Positions 43,277 through 52,433 of a stretch of DNA of 64,000 nucleotides are shown piece by piece (positions within the stretch are counted from its first letter, which is position 1; each line of letters begins with the position of its first letter). Source of the DNA: Pseudogemmobacter hezensis (lineage in GTDB: Bacteria > Pseudomonadota > Alphaproteobacteria > Rhodobacterales > Rhodobacteraceae); assembly GCF_013155295.1 (NCBI RefSeq), contig NZ_JABJXT010000017.1:1-64000 (forward strand). The letters run 5' to 3'. A program made the translations under genes and the position numbers. Under the pieces are notes generated by a model. That model had not been told where the DNA came from and ran no database searches. It worked only from the letters and a program-made list of their open reading frames with translations.

Positions 43277-43639
43277 ATGCAGATCCGCCCCGCCCTCATT
43301 TTCTCTGTGCTGCTCTGGCTGCCGCTGGGCACGCCTGCCCTGGCCGAAACGCCACGGGCGCCCGGCTTTTTGCCGCAGATCGGCTTTGATGACGGGCTGG
43401 ATGCGGGTGTGGCGCGGGCCGCGATGCTGCGCGGCGAGATCCTGCCGCTGGACCGCATCCTGGCGCAGTTGCGCGCCGCCTTTCCCGGTGAGATCATTGA
43501 AATCCAGCTGGAGCTGGAGGATGGCAGTTTCGTCTATGAGTTTGACATCCTCAGCCCCGATGGCCGCCTTTTTGAGGTAGAGCTGGATGCAGCCACCGGC
43601 CAGGTGATCGAGATCGAAGAGGGCGATGATGATGACTGA
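43277..43639 (+). CDS. PepSY-domain protein of the two-component operon
   Basis: A 120-residue exported protein. The signal peptide MQIRPALIFSVLLWLPLGTP is cut near ALAET. The mature part holds one PepSY domain (ILAQLRAAFPGEIIEIQLEL, YEFDILSPDGRLFEVELDAA) and an acidic tail EEGDDDD. Acidic-tailed PepSY proteins often precede PhoPQ-like two-component genes and may bind metal ions or act as a periplasmic co-sensor. The response regulator begins 48 bases downstream. Confidence 0.75.
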   Translation: MQIRPALIFSVLLWLPLGTPALAETPRAPGFLPQIGFDDGLDAGVARAAMLRGEILPLDRILAQLRAAFPGEIIEIQLELEDGSFVYEFDILSPDGRLFEVELDAATGQVIEIEEGDDDD

Positions 43640-43687
43640 TGCTGCCCGTGCCGGTGCCAGCGGCTTTGATTTCATGCGGGGCGGCAG

Positions 43688-44350
43688 ATGCGCTGTCTGA
43701 TCGTCGAGGATGACCCCGCGATTGCGCGTGATCTTGCGGCGGCGCTTGGCGGGGCCGGGTTTCTGACCGAGCATGTCGGGGATGGTGAAACCGCCTGGTT
43801 TCGCGGCGGCACCGAGGATTATGATCTGGTGGTGCTGGATCTGGGGCTGCCGCGCCTTGACGGGCTGAGCGTGCTGAAACGCTGGCGGGCCGAGGGGCGC
43901 GATATGCCGGTGCTGGTGCTGACGGCGCGCGGCAGCTGGCATGAGCGGGTCGAGGGGATCGACTCGGGGGCCGATGACTACCTGCCAAAGCCGTTTCGGA
44001 TGGAAGAGCTGGTGGCGCGGGCGCGGGCGCTGGTGCGTCGTGCGGGCGGCAAGCCTGGCCCTGTCCAGGAGATGGGGCTTCTGGCGCTGGACACCAACCA
44101 CCAGACGGCCGCGGTGGCGGGGCGGGCGGTGGCGGTCACGGCGCTGGAATTTCGGCTGCTGGCCTATCTGATGATGCAGGCGGGGCGGGTGGTCTCGCCC
44201 GGCGAGCTGCTGGAACATCTTTACGGCGATGACGCCTCGCGCGAGGTCAACGCGCTTGAGGCGCTGATCGCAAGGCTGCGGCGCAAGACCGGCCAGGGCG
44301 TGATCGGCACGCGGCGCGGCTTTGGCTATTTCCTGGAAGCCGCCGCATGA
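43688..44350 (+). CDS. OmpR-family response regulator (PhoP/QseB-like)
   Basis: A 220-residue regulator. The receiver domain has acidic residues EDDP near the start, the phosphorylated D51 in LVVLDLGLP, the Thr in VLTARGSW and Lys in DDYLPKPF. The C-terminal winged helix contains VTALEFRLLAYLMMQAGRVV and EVNALEALIARLRRK. The stop overlaps the kinase start by four bases. Length and motifs place it with PhoP, QseB and TctD-type regulators; the repeats at 43216-43255 are its likely site. Confidence 0.9.
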   Translation: MRCLIVEDDPAIARDLAAALGGAGFLTEHVGDGETAWFRGGTEDYDLVVLDLGLPRLDGLSVLKRWRAEGRDMPVLVLTARGSWHERVEGIDSGADDYLPKPFRMEELVARARALVRRAGGKPGPVQEMGLLALDTNHQTAAVAGRAVAVTALEFRLLAYLMMQAGRVVSPGELLEHLYGDDASREVNALEALIARLRRKTGQGVIGTRRGFGYFLEAAA

Positions 44351-45693
44351 GGTTCAGCCGCTCGATCCGTCTGCGGTTGGGGCTGGCGGCGGTCCTGACC
44401 ATCACGCTGGCGCTGGTGGTGGGCGGGCTGGTGCTCTCGGCGATGTTTGACCGCCAGATCAAGCGCCTGGCTGGGCTTGATCTGGGTGAACGCTCGGTCA
44501 TGCTGATGGCGGGGCTGCGCCCGCTGGTTGCTGATCCGGGGGCAGAGCCCGAGCCCGATCCCGGGCTCGGGGGCGATCCGCGCTATCTGCGGCCCTATTC
44601 GGGCTATTACTGGCAGCTTGAGGTCGGGGGGCGCAGCTATCGCGCGCAATCGCTGTGGGATGCGGTGCTGCCGCTGCCGCCCGAGGGTGCGCCCGGCGAG
44701 GCGGTGATCACCACCGGGCCTGGGCCTGACGGGCAGCAGCTGATGATCCATGACCGGCTGATCCTGGTCGGGCCGGATGCTGTTCCGGTGCGGATCTCGG
44801 TTGCGCTGGATCTGCGCAGCCAGATCGAGGCGCAGAGCCTGTTCCAGCGCGATCTGGTGCCGTTTCTGGCGGTGCTGGGGGCGTTGTTGTTGCTGGCCTC
44901 GGTGATCCAGATCGCGGTCGGGCTGCGCCCGTTCCGGCGCATCCGCCAGCAGGTCACGCGGCTGGGCCAGGGCACAGAACAGCGGCTGGGCTATGACATG
45001 CCTCAGGAAGTAGAGCCCCTGGCCCGCGAGATCGACGCGCTGCTGGACGAGCGCGACGCCCGTATCACCCGCGCCCGCCACCGCGCCGCAGATCTGGCCC
45101 ATACGCTGAAAACTCCCCTGCAGGCGCTGATGGGCGAGGCCGGCCGGCTGGAGGCCGCCGGGCAAAGCGCCCCGGCCCGCGCGATTACCCAGATCACCCA
45201 CACCATCCGCCAGCGCGTCGATCACGAGCTGGGCCGCGACCGCATCGCCGGTAAAGGCGTCAGCGATCCCGCCCGCGTGGCGCGTGGCGTGGTCGATGTG
45301 CTGCGCCGGACCGCCAGGGGGGCAGAGGTTGCAATCACGGTTGATGTGGCCGTGAGGCCCTTGCGCATCGACGCCCAGGATCTGGCCGAAGCGCTTGGCG
45401 CTCTGGCCGAGAATGCGCTGGCCCATGCGCGAAGCACCGTCTCGATCCGGTCAGAGCCAGCGGGGGCGATGCTTTTGCTGGTGGTCACCGATGACGGGCC
45501 GGGCATTCCCGATGCGCAGATTGCGCTGGTCACAAGACGCGGGGTCAGCCTCAGGGATGAGGCGGGCAGCGATGGTCTGGGCCTTGCCCTGGTCCAGGAG
45601 ATTGTCACGCTCAATGAGGGCAGTCTGCGGTTTGACAGCACCCCCGATGGGCTGCGCGTCGAAATGGGGTTCCGGCTGGCCGAGACCGGCTGA
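44347..45693 (+). CDS. Sensor histidine kinase (PhoQ-type)
   Basis: A 448-residue inner-membrane kinase. Two membrane segments (residues about 12-34 and 172-192) bracket a periplasmic sensor of about 135 residues with acidic patches (DPGAEPEPDPGLGGDPRY). The cytoplasmic part has H252 in ADLAHTLKTPL, an N box (LAENALAHA), and DDGPGIP and GLGLALVQEI of the ATP lid. The HTLKTPL version of the H box is typical of the PhoQ group. It should phosphorylate the regulator encoded just before it; the acidic sensor suggests divalent cations or cationic compounds. Confidence 0.9.
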   Translation: MRFSRSIRLRLGLAAVLTITLALVVGGLVLSAMFDRQIKRLAGLDLGERSVMLMAGLRPLVADPGAEPEPDPGLGGDPRYLRPYSGYYWQLEVGGRSYRAQSLWDAVLPLPPEGAPGEAVITTGPGPDGQQLMIHDRLILVGPDAVPVRISVALDLRSQIEAQSLFQRDLVPFLAVLGALLLLASVIQIAVGLRPFRRIRQQVTRLGQGTEQRLGYDMPQEVEPLAREIDALLDERDARITRARHRAADLAHTLKTPLQALMGEAGRLEAAGQSAPARAITQITHTIRQRVDHELGRDRIAGKGVSDPARVARGVVDVLRRTARGAEVAITVDVAVRPLRIDAQDLAEALGALAENALAHARSTVSIRSEPAGAMLLLVVTDDGPGIPDAQIALVTRRGVSLRDEAGSDGLGLALVQEIVTLNEGSLRFDSTPDGLRVEMGFRLAETG

Positions 45694-45773
45694 GGGCATC
45701 CCCTGACTGCGGCGCAGACAGTGCGGATCAGCAAAGAGGCGGGGCAATTTGCCATCTGTCGGGGCTGTCATAT

Positions 45774-45787
45774 CTGATCCAGATCAG
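45774..45787. promoter_or_regulatory. FNR-type box upstream of cydD
   Basis: CTGATCCAGATCAG differs from the FNR/FnrL consensus TTGAT-N4-ATCAA by one base in each half and is part of a longer 18-bp dyad at 45772-45789. It lies about 55 bases before the cydD start, a position that suits low-oxygen activation. Confidence 0.6.
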
Positions 45788-45843
45788 ATCGGGCCTGCGA
45801 AAGCGCCGTTAACCTGCATCTGTGATTCGCGTTTGAGGACGAT

Positions 45844-47517
45844 GTGACAGCGACAGAACCTGAAAAAGCACCGGCCAGGGCGGCGCTGTCGCGGCTGATG
45901 CTGCCGGGGGCTGCATCTTTGCGGATCGCGGCGGCGCTGTCGTGTGGCCAGGCGCTTTTATGGCCGCTGCAGGCCGGGCTGGTGGCGCTGGCCTTCGCGC
46001 AGCTGCTGGCAGGGGGCGGTATCAGCTGGCTTTACGTGCCGGGTTTTCTGGCCCTGGGTCTGTTGCGCATCGGCCTTGGCTGGGCGGGCGAGCGTGCGGC
46101 CGAGGCGGCGGCGCTGAATGTGATCGCCACCGCCCGCGCCCGCATCCTGGCGCGTGAGGCGCGGCGCGCGGGGCACGGCGCCTCTGGTGGGGCCTTTGCT
46201 GGTGCGGGTGCGCTGGCCTCACTGGCCGGCGATAAGCTGGAGCGGCTGGGCGCTTTCACCCTGCGCTATGCGCCTGCGCGGGCGCGGATGATGGTGATGC
46301 CGCTGGTCATCTTGCTGATTGCGCTGTGGTTTTCCTGGGCGGTGGCGCTGATCTTTCTGATCTCAGGCCCGCTGATCCCGGTCTTTATGGCGCTGGTTGG
46401 CATGGCGGCCCGCGATGCCAGCGCGGCGCAGCTGAACCAGCTGGGCAGCATGAGCGAGGCGCTGGTCGAGCGGCTGGCTGCGCTGGCCGATATCCGGCTT
46501 TTGGGGGCCTCGGGCCGGGTCGCGGATGATTTCGCCACCGGGGCCGAGGGGCTGCGCAAAGGCAGTATGAAGGTGCTGGCGATCGCCTTCCTGTCCTCGA
46601 CCGTGCTTGAGCTGTTCTCGGCCATTGGCGTGGCGATGGTGGCGGTCTGGGTCGGATTCTCTTTGCTGGGGCAGATCGGTTTCGGCAGCTGGGGGGAGGG
46701 GCAGATCAGCCCGGCGGCGGGGATGTTTCTTTTGCTGCTGGCCCCCGATTTCTATCAGCCGATGCGCGATCTGGCCGCGGCCTGGCATGACCGCGCCGAT
46801 GCCGAAGCGGTGGCGGCAGAGTTGGCGCTGGCAGAGACGGATGAGGGCCCGGCCATCATGGGGCAGGGGGCGCGGGTAGCGCCCTTGCCGGGGCCTGCCA
46901 CCCTGTCGCTGCGTGGCGGTGTGACACCGCAAGGCGCTGCGCTGCCCGATATCGGGATCAGGGCGGGCGAGAAAGTGGCGCTGGTCGGGCCATCGGGGGC
47001 GGGCAAAACCACGATCTTGCGGCAGCTGGCGGGGCTGGACCCGATTGCTCTGGGCGAGGTGCTGGTCGCCGGGCAAAGGCTGAACGATGCGACCGCAGAT
47101 GCCTGGCGGGCGCGGATCGGCTGGATGCCGCAGGCGGTGCATTTCACCAATGAAAGCCTTGCGGCCAATCTGCATCTGGGGCGCGAGGGCGATCCCTGGC
47201 CTGCGCTGCGGCTGGCGGCGGCGGATCAGGTGGTGGCGGGGCTGCCGGACGGGCTTTTGACCCGGCCTGGCGAAAACGGCGCCGGGCTTTCGGGCGGCGA
47301 GGCGCGGCGGCTCACCCTGGCGCGGGCGCTTTTCGGAGCACCGGATGTGATCCTTGCGGATGAGCCGACGGCGGATCTGGACGCTGAGACAGCGGATGCG
47401 GTGACAAAGGGGCTGCTGGCGGCGGCGGGGCCGCATGTGACGCTGGTGGTGGCGACCCATGATGCCGGGCTTGCCGCGCGGATGGACCGGATCATCCGGA
47501 TCGGGGGTGCGGCATGA
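45844..47517 (+). CDS. cydD: Thiol reductant ABC exporter subunit CydD
   Basis: A 557-residue half-transporter starting with GTG. The N-terminal membrane domain (about six segments, to residue 310) includes LRYAPARARMMVMPLVILLI; the ATPase domain has Walker A GPSGAGKTT (382-390), signature LSGGEARRLTLARALFG and Walker B VILADEPTADLD. With CydC it forms the exporter needed for cytochrome bd assembly, described as a glutathione/cysteine exporter and more recently as a haem transporter. The next gene overlaps by four bases. Confidence 0.9.
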   Translation: MTATEPEKAPARAALSRLMLPGAASLRIAAALSCGQALLWPLQAGLVALAFAQLLAGGGISWLYVPGFLALGLLRIGLGWAGERAAEAAALNVIATARARILAREARRAGHGASGGAFAGAGALASLAGDKLERLGAFTLRYAPARARMMVMPLVILLIALWFSWAVALIFLISGPLIPVFMALVGMAARDASAAQLNQLGSMSEALVERLAALADIRLLGASGRVADDFATGAEGLRKGSMKVLAIAFLSSTVLELFSAIGVAMVAVWVGFSLLGQIGFGSWGEGQISPAAGMFLLLLAPDFYQPMRDLAAAWHDRADAEAVAAELALAETDEGPAIMGQGARVAPLPGPATLSLRGGVTPQGAALPDIGIRAGEKVALVGPSGAGKTTILRQLAGLDPIALGEVLVAGQRLNDATADAWRARIGWMPQAVHFTNESLAANLHLGREGDPWPALRLAAADQVVAGLPDGLLTRPGENGAGLSGGEARRLTLARALFGAPDVILADEPTADLDAETADAVTKGLLAAAGPHVTLVVATHDAGLAARMDRIIRIGGAA

Positions 47518-49193
47518 GGGCGCTTTGGCAGATCCTGTGCCTGATGCAGGCCGGGCAGCGCCGCAGCCTGTTGCGGGGCGCGGCGCTCTCGGTGCTGGTC
47601 CTGGTGATGGGGGTGGCGCTTTTGGGCCTTTCGGGCTGGTTCATCACGGCGGCAGCGGCGGCGGGGCTGGCGGGGGCAGGCGCGGTTTTCGATGTGTTTC
47701 GCCCCTCGGCCGGGGTGCGGTTCCTGGCGCTTGGCCGCACCGCCGCCCGCTATGGCGAGCGGATGCTGACCCATGACGCCACTTTACGCGCCCTGCAAAG
47801 CCTGCGGCTTGAGGTGCTGGCGGGGTTTCTGGTTGCGCCCTGGTCGCGGGTTGTCAGGCTGCGCAGCAGTCGTGCGGTGCATCGGCTGATCGGCGATATT
47901 GACGCGCTGGATGGGCTGGTTTTGCGCCTGCTGCTGCCGGTTCTGGCGGCGCTGCTGACGCAGGCGCTGGCCTTTCTGGCGCTTTGGTGGCTGGTCGATC
48001 TGCGGATGGCGCTGGTCGTGGTGCTGCCTGCGCTGGCGGGGGCCATGCTGATCGTGGCCATCGAGGCCCGGCGCACCGCGCCCCTGTCGCGGCGTATGGC
48101 GGCAGCGGCCGAGGCGATGCGGATGCGCCTGATCGACCTGATCCGCGCCCGCGATGATCTGGCGGTCAGCGGGCGGCTGCCCGTCCAGGCCGAAGCGGTG
48201 ACCCGGGCCGAGGCCCGCCGCCGCGATCTGGCGCAGATCCTGATGCAAAGGGGCCGCAATGCGGGGGCCGCGCTGTCGCTGGTCGCGCTGGTCTCGGCGG
48301 CGGGGGCGCTTTGGCTGGGGCTGGATCTGGCGCAGGCGGGGCAGATCAGCCCAGCCCGGGCGGCGCTTGGGTTTTTTGCCGCGCTGGCCCTGGCCGAGAC
48401 GCTGCACCCTTTGCGCCGCGCTTGCGCCGATATCGGCCAGATGCGCGACGCGGCGCGGCGGGTGGTGGCGGGCCGCGCGGTTTCTTCGGCCCGCTCTTGT
48501 CTGAAAGCGGGGCCTGATGTCGGAAAGCCCCTGGCCGGGATCTCTGATGGCCAGCCGGTGCTTGAGATCCGGGCCCTTGCGCTGCGGGCCGCAGATGGCC
48601 AGGGGCGACAGCTGCTTTCGGGCTTTGATCTGCGCCTGATGTCGGGGGCGCGTATGGCTCTGACCGGGGCCAGCGGATCGGGAAAATCGACGCTTTTGCT
48701 GGCGATTGCGGGGCTGCACCCTTTCCATGGCCAGATCCTGCTGGCGGGTCAGCCGCTGGCCTCATACGAGGAAAGCACGCTGCGCCAGCTGGTCACGCTG
48801 GTGCCGCAGCGCCCGGCTTTGCTGGCGGGCACGATCCGCGACAATCTGCGGCTGGCAGCACCGGAGGCCCCTGACAGCGCCCTGGTGGCCGCGCTGCAGA
48901 CGGTCGCGCTTTGGCCGCAGCTGCAGGGGCGCGGCGGGCTGGACTATCGGCTGGGCAGCCGGGGCGCGGGGCTTTCGGGCGGCGAGGGGCGGCGGCTGGC
49001 GCTGGCCCGCGCCGTTCTGCGCCAGCCGCGCCTTTTGCTGCTGGATGAGCCGACCGAGGGGCTGGATGATGCAACCGCCCGCCAGGTGCTGGCGGCGCTC
49101 TGCGACAGATTGCCCCGCACGGCGGTGCTGATGGCCTCGCATCGGGGGGCAGAGCGGGAAATGGCGCAGCAGATCGTCGCACTGCGCCAATAA
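47514..49193 (+). CDS. cydC: Thiol reductant ABC exporter subunit CydC
   Basis: A 559-residue half-transporter that partners CydD. Typical CydC membrane-domain marks are LGLSGWFITAAAAAGLAG and FRPSAGVRFLALGRTAARYG with ERMLTHDATLRAL. The ATPase domain shows Walker A GASGSGKST (385-393), LSGGEGRRLALARAVL and LLLLDEPTEGLD. All motifs are intact. The ATGA overlap with cydD ensures balanced synthesis. A 119-base gap with an FNR-type box separates it from cydA. Confidence 0.9.
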   Translation: MRALWQILCLMQAGQRRSLLRGAALSVLVLVMGVALLGLSGWFITAAAAAGLAGAGAVFDVFRPSAGVRFLALGRTAARYGERMLTHDATLRALQSLRLEVLAGFLVAPWSRVVRLRSSRAVHRLIGDIDALDGLVLRLLLPVLAALLTQALAFLALWWLVDLRMALVVVLPALAGAMLIVAIEARRTAPLSRRMAAAAEAMRMRLIDLIRARDDLAVSGRLPVQAEAVTRAEARRRDLAQILMQRGRNAGAALSLVALVSAAGALWLGLDLAQAGQISPARAALGFFAALALAETLHPLRRACADIGQMRDAARRVVAGRAVSSARSCLKAGPDVGKPLAGISDGQPVLEIRALALRAADGQGRQLLSGFDLRLMSGARMALTGASGSGKSTLLLAIAGLHPFHGQILLAGQPLASYEESTLRQLVTLVPQRPALLAGTIRDNLRLAAPEAPDSALVAALQTVALWPQLQGRGGLDYRLGSRGAGLSGGEGRRLALARAVLRQPRLLLLDEPTEGLDDATARQVLAALCDRLPRTAVLMASHRGAEREMAQQIVALRQ

Positions 49194-49215
49194 GTCATAT
49201 TCTGAATGCCGAATA

Positions 49216-49229
49216 TTGATCCAGATCAT
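49216..49229. promoter_or_regulatory. FNR-type box upstream of cydA
   Basis: TTGATCCAGATCAT matches the FNR/FnrL consensus TTGAT-N4-ATCAA except for the last base. It lies 84 bases before the cydA start and shares its core with the site before cydD. Confidence 0.75.
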
Positions 49230-49312
49230 CCCGGCCCGGTGCGGTCGGTATTACACCGCGCCTGGATGGATCATTCCCGGCACCGGGGATCCGAATCTAT
49301 GGAGCTGAAGAA

Positions 49313-50923
49313 ATGGAATTCGGCATCGTCGAGCTGTCACGGCTGCAATTTGCCCTGACCGCGATGTACCACTTTCTCTTCGTGCCGCTGACACTGGGTC
49401 TGTCGATCCTGGTTGCGATCATGGAGACGGTCTATGTCATGACCAATCGCCCGATCTGGCGACAGATGACAAAATTCTGGGGCATGCTGTTCGGGATCAA
49501 CTTTGCGCTTGGCGTGGCGACCGGCATCACCATGGAGTTCCAGTTCGGCATGAACTGGAGCTATTACAGCCATTATGTCGGCGACGTCTTTGGTGCGCCG
49601 CTGGCGATCGAGGGGCTGATGGCCTTCTTCCTTGAGGCCACTTTCGTCGGGCTGTTCTTCTTTGGCTGGGACCGCCTGTCCAAAGTCGCGCATCTGGTTG
49701 TGGCCTGGCTGGTTGCGATCGGCTCGAACTTCTCGGCTTTGTGGATCCTGATCGCCAATGGCTGGATGCAAAATCCGGTCGGCGCGGAATTCAACCCGAT
49801 GACCATGCGGATGGAGATGACCGATTTCTTCGCCGTGCTGTTCAACGAGGTCGCCCAGGCGAAGTTCGTGCATACCGTCTCGGCGGGCTATGTGACGGCC
49901 TCGGTCTTTGTGATCGGCGTCTCGGCCTGGTATCTGCTGCGCGGCCGCCATACTGAACTTGCGCGCCGTTCGATCACCGTGGCTTCGGCCTTTGGTCTGG
50001 CCTCGGCTTTCTCGGTTGTGCTGCTGGGCGACGAGTCGGGCTATGACACCTCGCTGAACCAGAAGATGAAAATGGCCGCAATCGAGGCCATGTGGGAGAC
50101 CGAGCCCGCGCCCGCCAGCTTTACCCTGTTCGGCTTCCCCGATCAGGAAGCCCGCGAGACGAAATGGGCGATCCATGTGCCCTATGTCATGGGCCTGATC
50201 GGCACCCGCAGCCTGACCGAGGAAATCCCCGGCATCGCGCAGCTGGTGGAACAGGCCGAGGGGCGCATCCGCTCGGGGCTGATTGCCTATGATGCGCTGA
50301 TGGTGGTGCGTGAACAGCGCGAGGCCACCGATCCCGCCGTCATGGCGACGTTCGAGGAGCATTCCGCCGATCTGGGCTTTGCCTTCCTGTTGCGCAAATA
50401 TGTCGATGACCCCCGCACCGCCAGCGAGGACCAGATCAGGGCCGCCGCCAATGATACGGTGCCGACGGTCTGGCCGCTGTTCTGGGCGTTCCGGATCATG
50501 GTGGCGCTTGGGATGGGCTTCATCGTGACCATGGCCTACTTCTTCTGGCGCACTTCTTTCAGGGGCATGCGCTATCCCAGATGGTCGCTGCATGTGGCGG
50601 TCTGGATGATCCCCGCGCCCTGGATCGCGGCCGAGATGGGCTGGATCGTCGCCGAGTTCGGTCGCCAGCCCTGGACGGTGGATGGGGTGCTGCCGACCGC
50701 GATGTCGGTCTCGGCGCTGTCGGTCACCGAGGTCGCGCTGACGCTGGCCGGGTTCATCGCCTTTTACACGGTTCTCTTCATCATCGAGATGGGGCTGATG
50801 CTGAAATATATCCGCAAAGGCCCCTTCCAGGATGTCGAAGAGACCGAGGCCTGGATGCAGCGCCATCAGAACCGTCTTGTCGGCCGGCGGAATGCCGATG
50901 CCATTGCCCAGCCTGCGGAGTGA
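49313..50923 (+). CDS. cydA: Cytochrome bd ubiquinol oxidase subunit I
   Basis: A 536-residue haem-binding subunit, length close to E. coli CydA. H20 in TAMYHFLFVPLTLGLS is the ligand of haem b595, and KFVHTVSAGYV holds the b558 ligand His. The quinol-site hallmark GWIVAEFGRQPW is present. GGAG lies eight bases before the ATG. The enzyme oxidises ubiquinol and reduces oxygen with very high affinity, without proton pumping, supporting growth at low oxygen and resisting nitric oxide and sulfide. Confidence 0.95.
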   Translation: MEFGIVELSRLQFALTAMYHFLFVPLTLGLSILVAIMETVYVMTNRPIWRQMTKFWGMLFGINFALGVATGITMEFQFGMNWSYYSHYVGDVFGAPLAIEGLMAFFLEATFVGLFFFGWDRLSKVAHLVVAWLVAIGSNFSALWILIANGWMQNPVGAEFNPMTMRMEMTDFFAVLFNEVAQAKFVHTVSAGYVTASVFVIGVSAWYLLRGRHTELARRSITVASAFGLASAFSVVLLGDESGYDTSLNQKMKMAAIEAMWETEPAPASFTLFGFPDQEARETKWAIHVPYVMGLIGTRSLTEEIPGIAQLVEQAEGRIRSGLIAYDALMVVREQREATDPAVMATFEEHSADLGFAFLLRKYVDDPRTASEDQIRAAANDTVPTVWPLFWAFRIMVALGMGFIVTMAYFFWRTSFRGMRYPRWSLHVAVWMIPAPWIAAEMGWIVAEFGRQPWTVDGVLPTAMSVSALSVTEVALTLAGFIAFYTVLFIIEMGLMLKYIRKGPFQDVEETEAWMQRHQNRLVGRRNADAIAQPAE

Positions 50924-50929
50924 ACAGCC

Positions 50930-52093
50930 ATGATTTTGCATGAACTTCTCAGCTATGAGATCCTGCGGGTGATCTGGTGGGGGCTTTTGGGCATCCTGCT
51001 GATCGGCTTTGCGATGACGGATGGCTTCGACATGGGGGTCGCGGCGCTTTTGCCTTTCGCGGGCAAAACCGACCTGGAGCGCCGCGTCGTCATCAATACC
51101 GTAGGCCCGGTATGGGAGGGCAACCAGGTCTGGTTCATCCTGGGCGGCGGCGCGATCTTTGCCGCCTGGCCGCCGCTTTATGCGGTCAGCTTCTCGGGGT
51201 TTTACCTGGCGATGTTTGCGGTGCTGGCCTGCTTTATCGTGCGGCCGGTGGCGTTCAAATATCGCTCGAAAAAGGATGATCCGAAATGGCGCAGCCGCTG
51301 GGACTGGGCGCTTTTCGTCTCGGGTGCGGCGCCTGCGCTTTTGTTCGGTGTGGCGGTGGGCAATGTGATCCAGGGCGTGCCCTTCAGTTTTACCGATGAT
51401 CTGCACTCGGTCTATCAGGGCGCCTGGTACACCAAATTCATCGGGCTGCTGGATCCGTTCTCGATCCTTGCCGGGCTGGTTTCGCTGGCGATGCTGGTCA
51501 CCCATGGCGCGGCCTGGCTGTCGGTCAAGACCGATGGTGCGGTTCAGGCGCGGGCGCGGGCGATCGGATCGGTCTTCGCGCTGATCTCGGTGGCGGGCTA
51601 TATCCTGGCCGGGCTATGGCTGGCCTATGGGATTGAGGGCTACCGGATCATTGGTGATTACGTGACCGGCGGCCCCTCGAACCCGTTGCATTTCAATGTA
51701 GAGCGCAGCGCAAGCTGGCTTTCCGCCTATGCGGAACGCCCCTGGATCACGATTGCCCCGGCACTGGGGATCATCGGCGGGCTTTTGACCTTTCTTGGCC
51801 TGCGCGCCGGGCGCGAGGTCTCGACGCTGATCTTCTCGAAACTCTCGATCCTTGGGGTGATTTCCTCGGTTGGGCTGATGATGTTTCCTTTCATCCTGCC
51901 CTCGTCGATTGATCCGCAATCCTCGCTTTTGGTGTGGAATGCCTCTTCCTCGCATCTGACGCTTTTCATCATGCTGGTCTGTGCGGCGATCTTCATGCCG
52001 CTGATCCTGGCCTATACCGCCTGGGTTTACAAAGTCCTGTGGGGCAAGGTGACCGAGAAAGACGTGGCTGAAAACTCTCACTCTCTTTACTGA
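50930..52093 (+). CDS. cydB: Cytochrome bd ubiquinol oxidase subunit II
   Basis: A 387-residue membrane subunit with about nine segments. The opening IRV-like region ILRVIWWGLLGILLIGFAMT continues DGFDMGVAALLPF, a CydB hallmark, with NTVGPVWEGNQVWFILGGGA next and PVAFKYRSKKDDPKWR in the loop. It begins six bases after cydA and ends 15 bases before cydX. It stabilises the haem-bearing CydA subunit. Confidence 0.95.
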   Translation: MILHELLSYEILRVIWWGLLGILLIGFAMTDGFDMGVAALLPFAGKTDLERRVVINTVGPVWEGNQVWFILGGGAIFAAWPPLYAVSFSGFYLAMFAVLACFIVRPVAFKYRSKKDDPKWRSRWDWALFVSGAAPALLFGVAVGNVIQGVPFSFTDDLHSVYQGAWYTKFIGLLDPFSILAGLVSLAMLVTHGAAWLSVKTDGAVQARARAIGSVFALISVAGYILAGLWLAYGIEGYRIIGDYVTGGPSNPLHFNVERSASWLSAYAERPWITIAPALGIIGGLLTFLGLRAGREVSTLIFSKLSILGVISSVGLMMFPFILPSSIDPQSSLLVWNASSSHLTLFIMLVCAAIFMPLILAYTAWVYKVLWGKVTEKDVAENSHSLY

Positions 52094-52108
52094 CGGAAAG
52101 GACTGCAA

Positions 52109-52231
52109 ATGTGGTATTTTGCCTGGATGCTCGGCCTGCCGCTGGCCGCGATTTTCGCGGTGATGAACGCAATGTGGCTGGAGCTGAAAGAGGATGAAAA
52201 GATGATCCGCAGCACGGAAGAAAAGGGCTGA
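52109..52231 (+). CDS. cydX: Cytochrome bd small subunit CydX
   Basis: A 40-residue, single-membrane-segment protein starting MWYFAWMLGLPLAAIF, the usual CydX/YbgT opening, with the conserved charged tail after MWLEL (KEDEK). GGAAAGGA lies upstream at 52095-52102. CydX is required for stability and activity of the bd oxidase. It lies 15 bases after cydB and before a strong terminator, so the operon is cydABX. Confidence 0.9.
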   Translation: MWYFAWMLGLPLAAIFAVMNAMWLELKEDEKMIRSTEEKG

Positions 52232-52277
52232 GGCGTAGGGCGGGCACCTGCCCAGACCTTGACCGGATCGTCTGAAC

Positions 52278-52316
52278 AAAAACCCCCGGCGGCGCGACAG
52301 CCCGCCGGGGGTTTTT
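52278..52316. terminator. Strong terminator after cydX
   Basis: AAAAACCCCCGGCGG (52278-52292) and CCGCCGGGGGTTTTT (52302-52316) form a perfect 15-bp stem ending in a T-tract, active in both directions. Confidence 0.95.
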
Positions 52317-52433
52317 CTGCCCTGTGCCCCCGCCAGGGGGGCGGTATTTGCATCGAATTATGACAGATCTTGCGCTTTGGCCGGGTGACCTGCTAGGCCC
52401 CGGCTGCAATACAAACCCCCGGAGGGGTGGAAC

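Noticed and set aside
49337-51505. A 722-residue frame opposite cydA and cydB
   Set aside because: Antisense shadow of well-recognised oxidase genes; low-complexity, charged composition.
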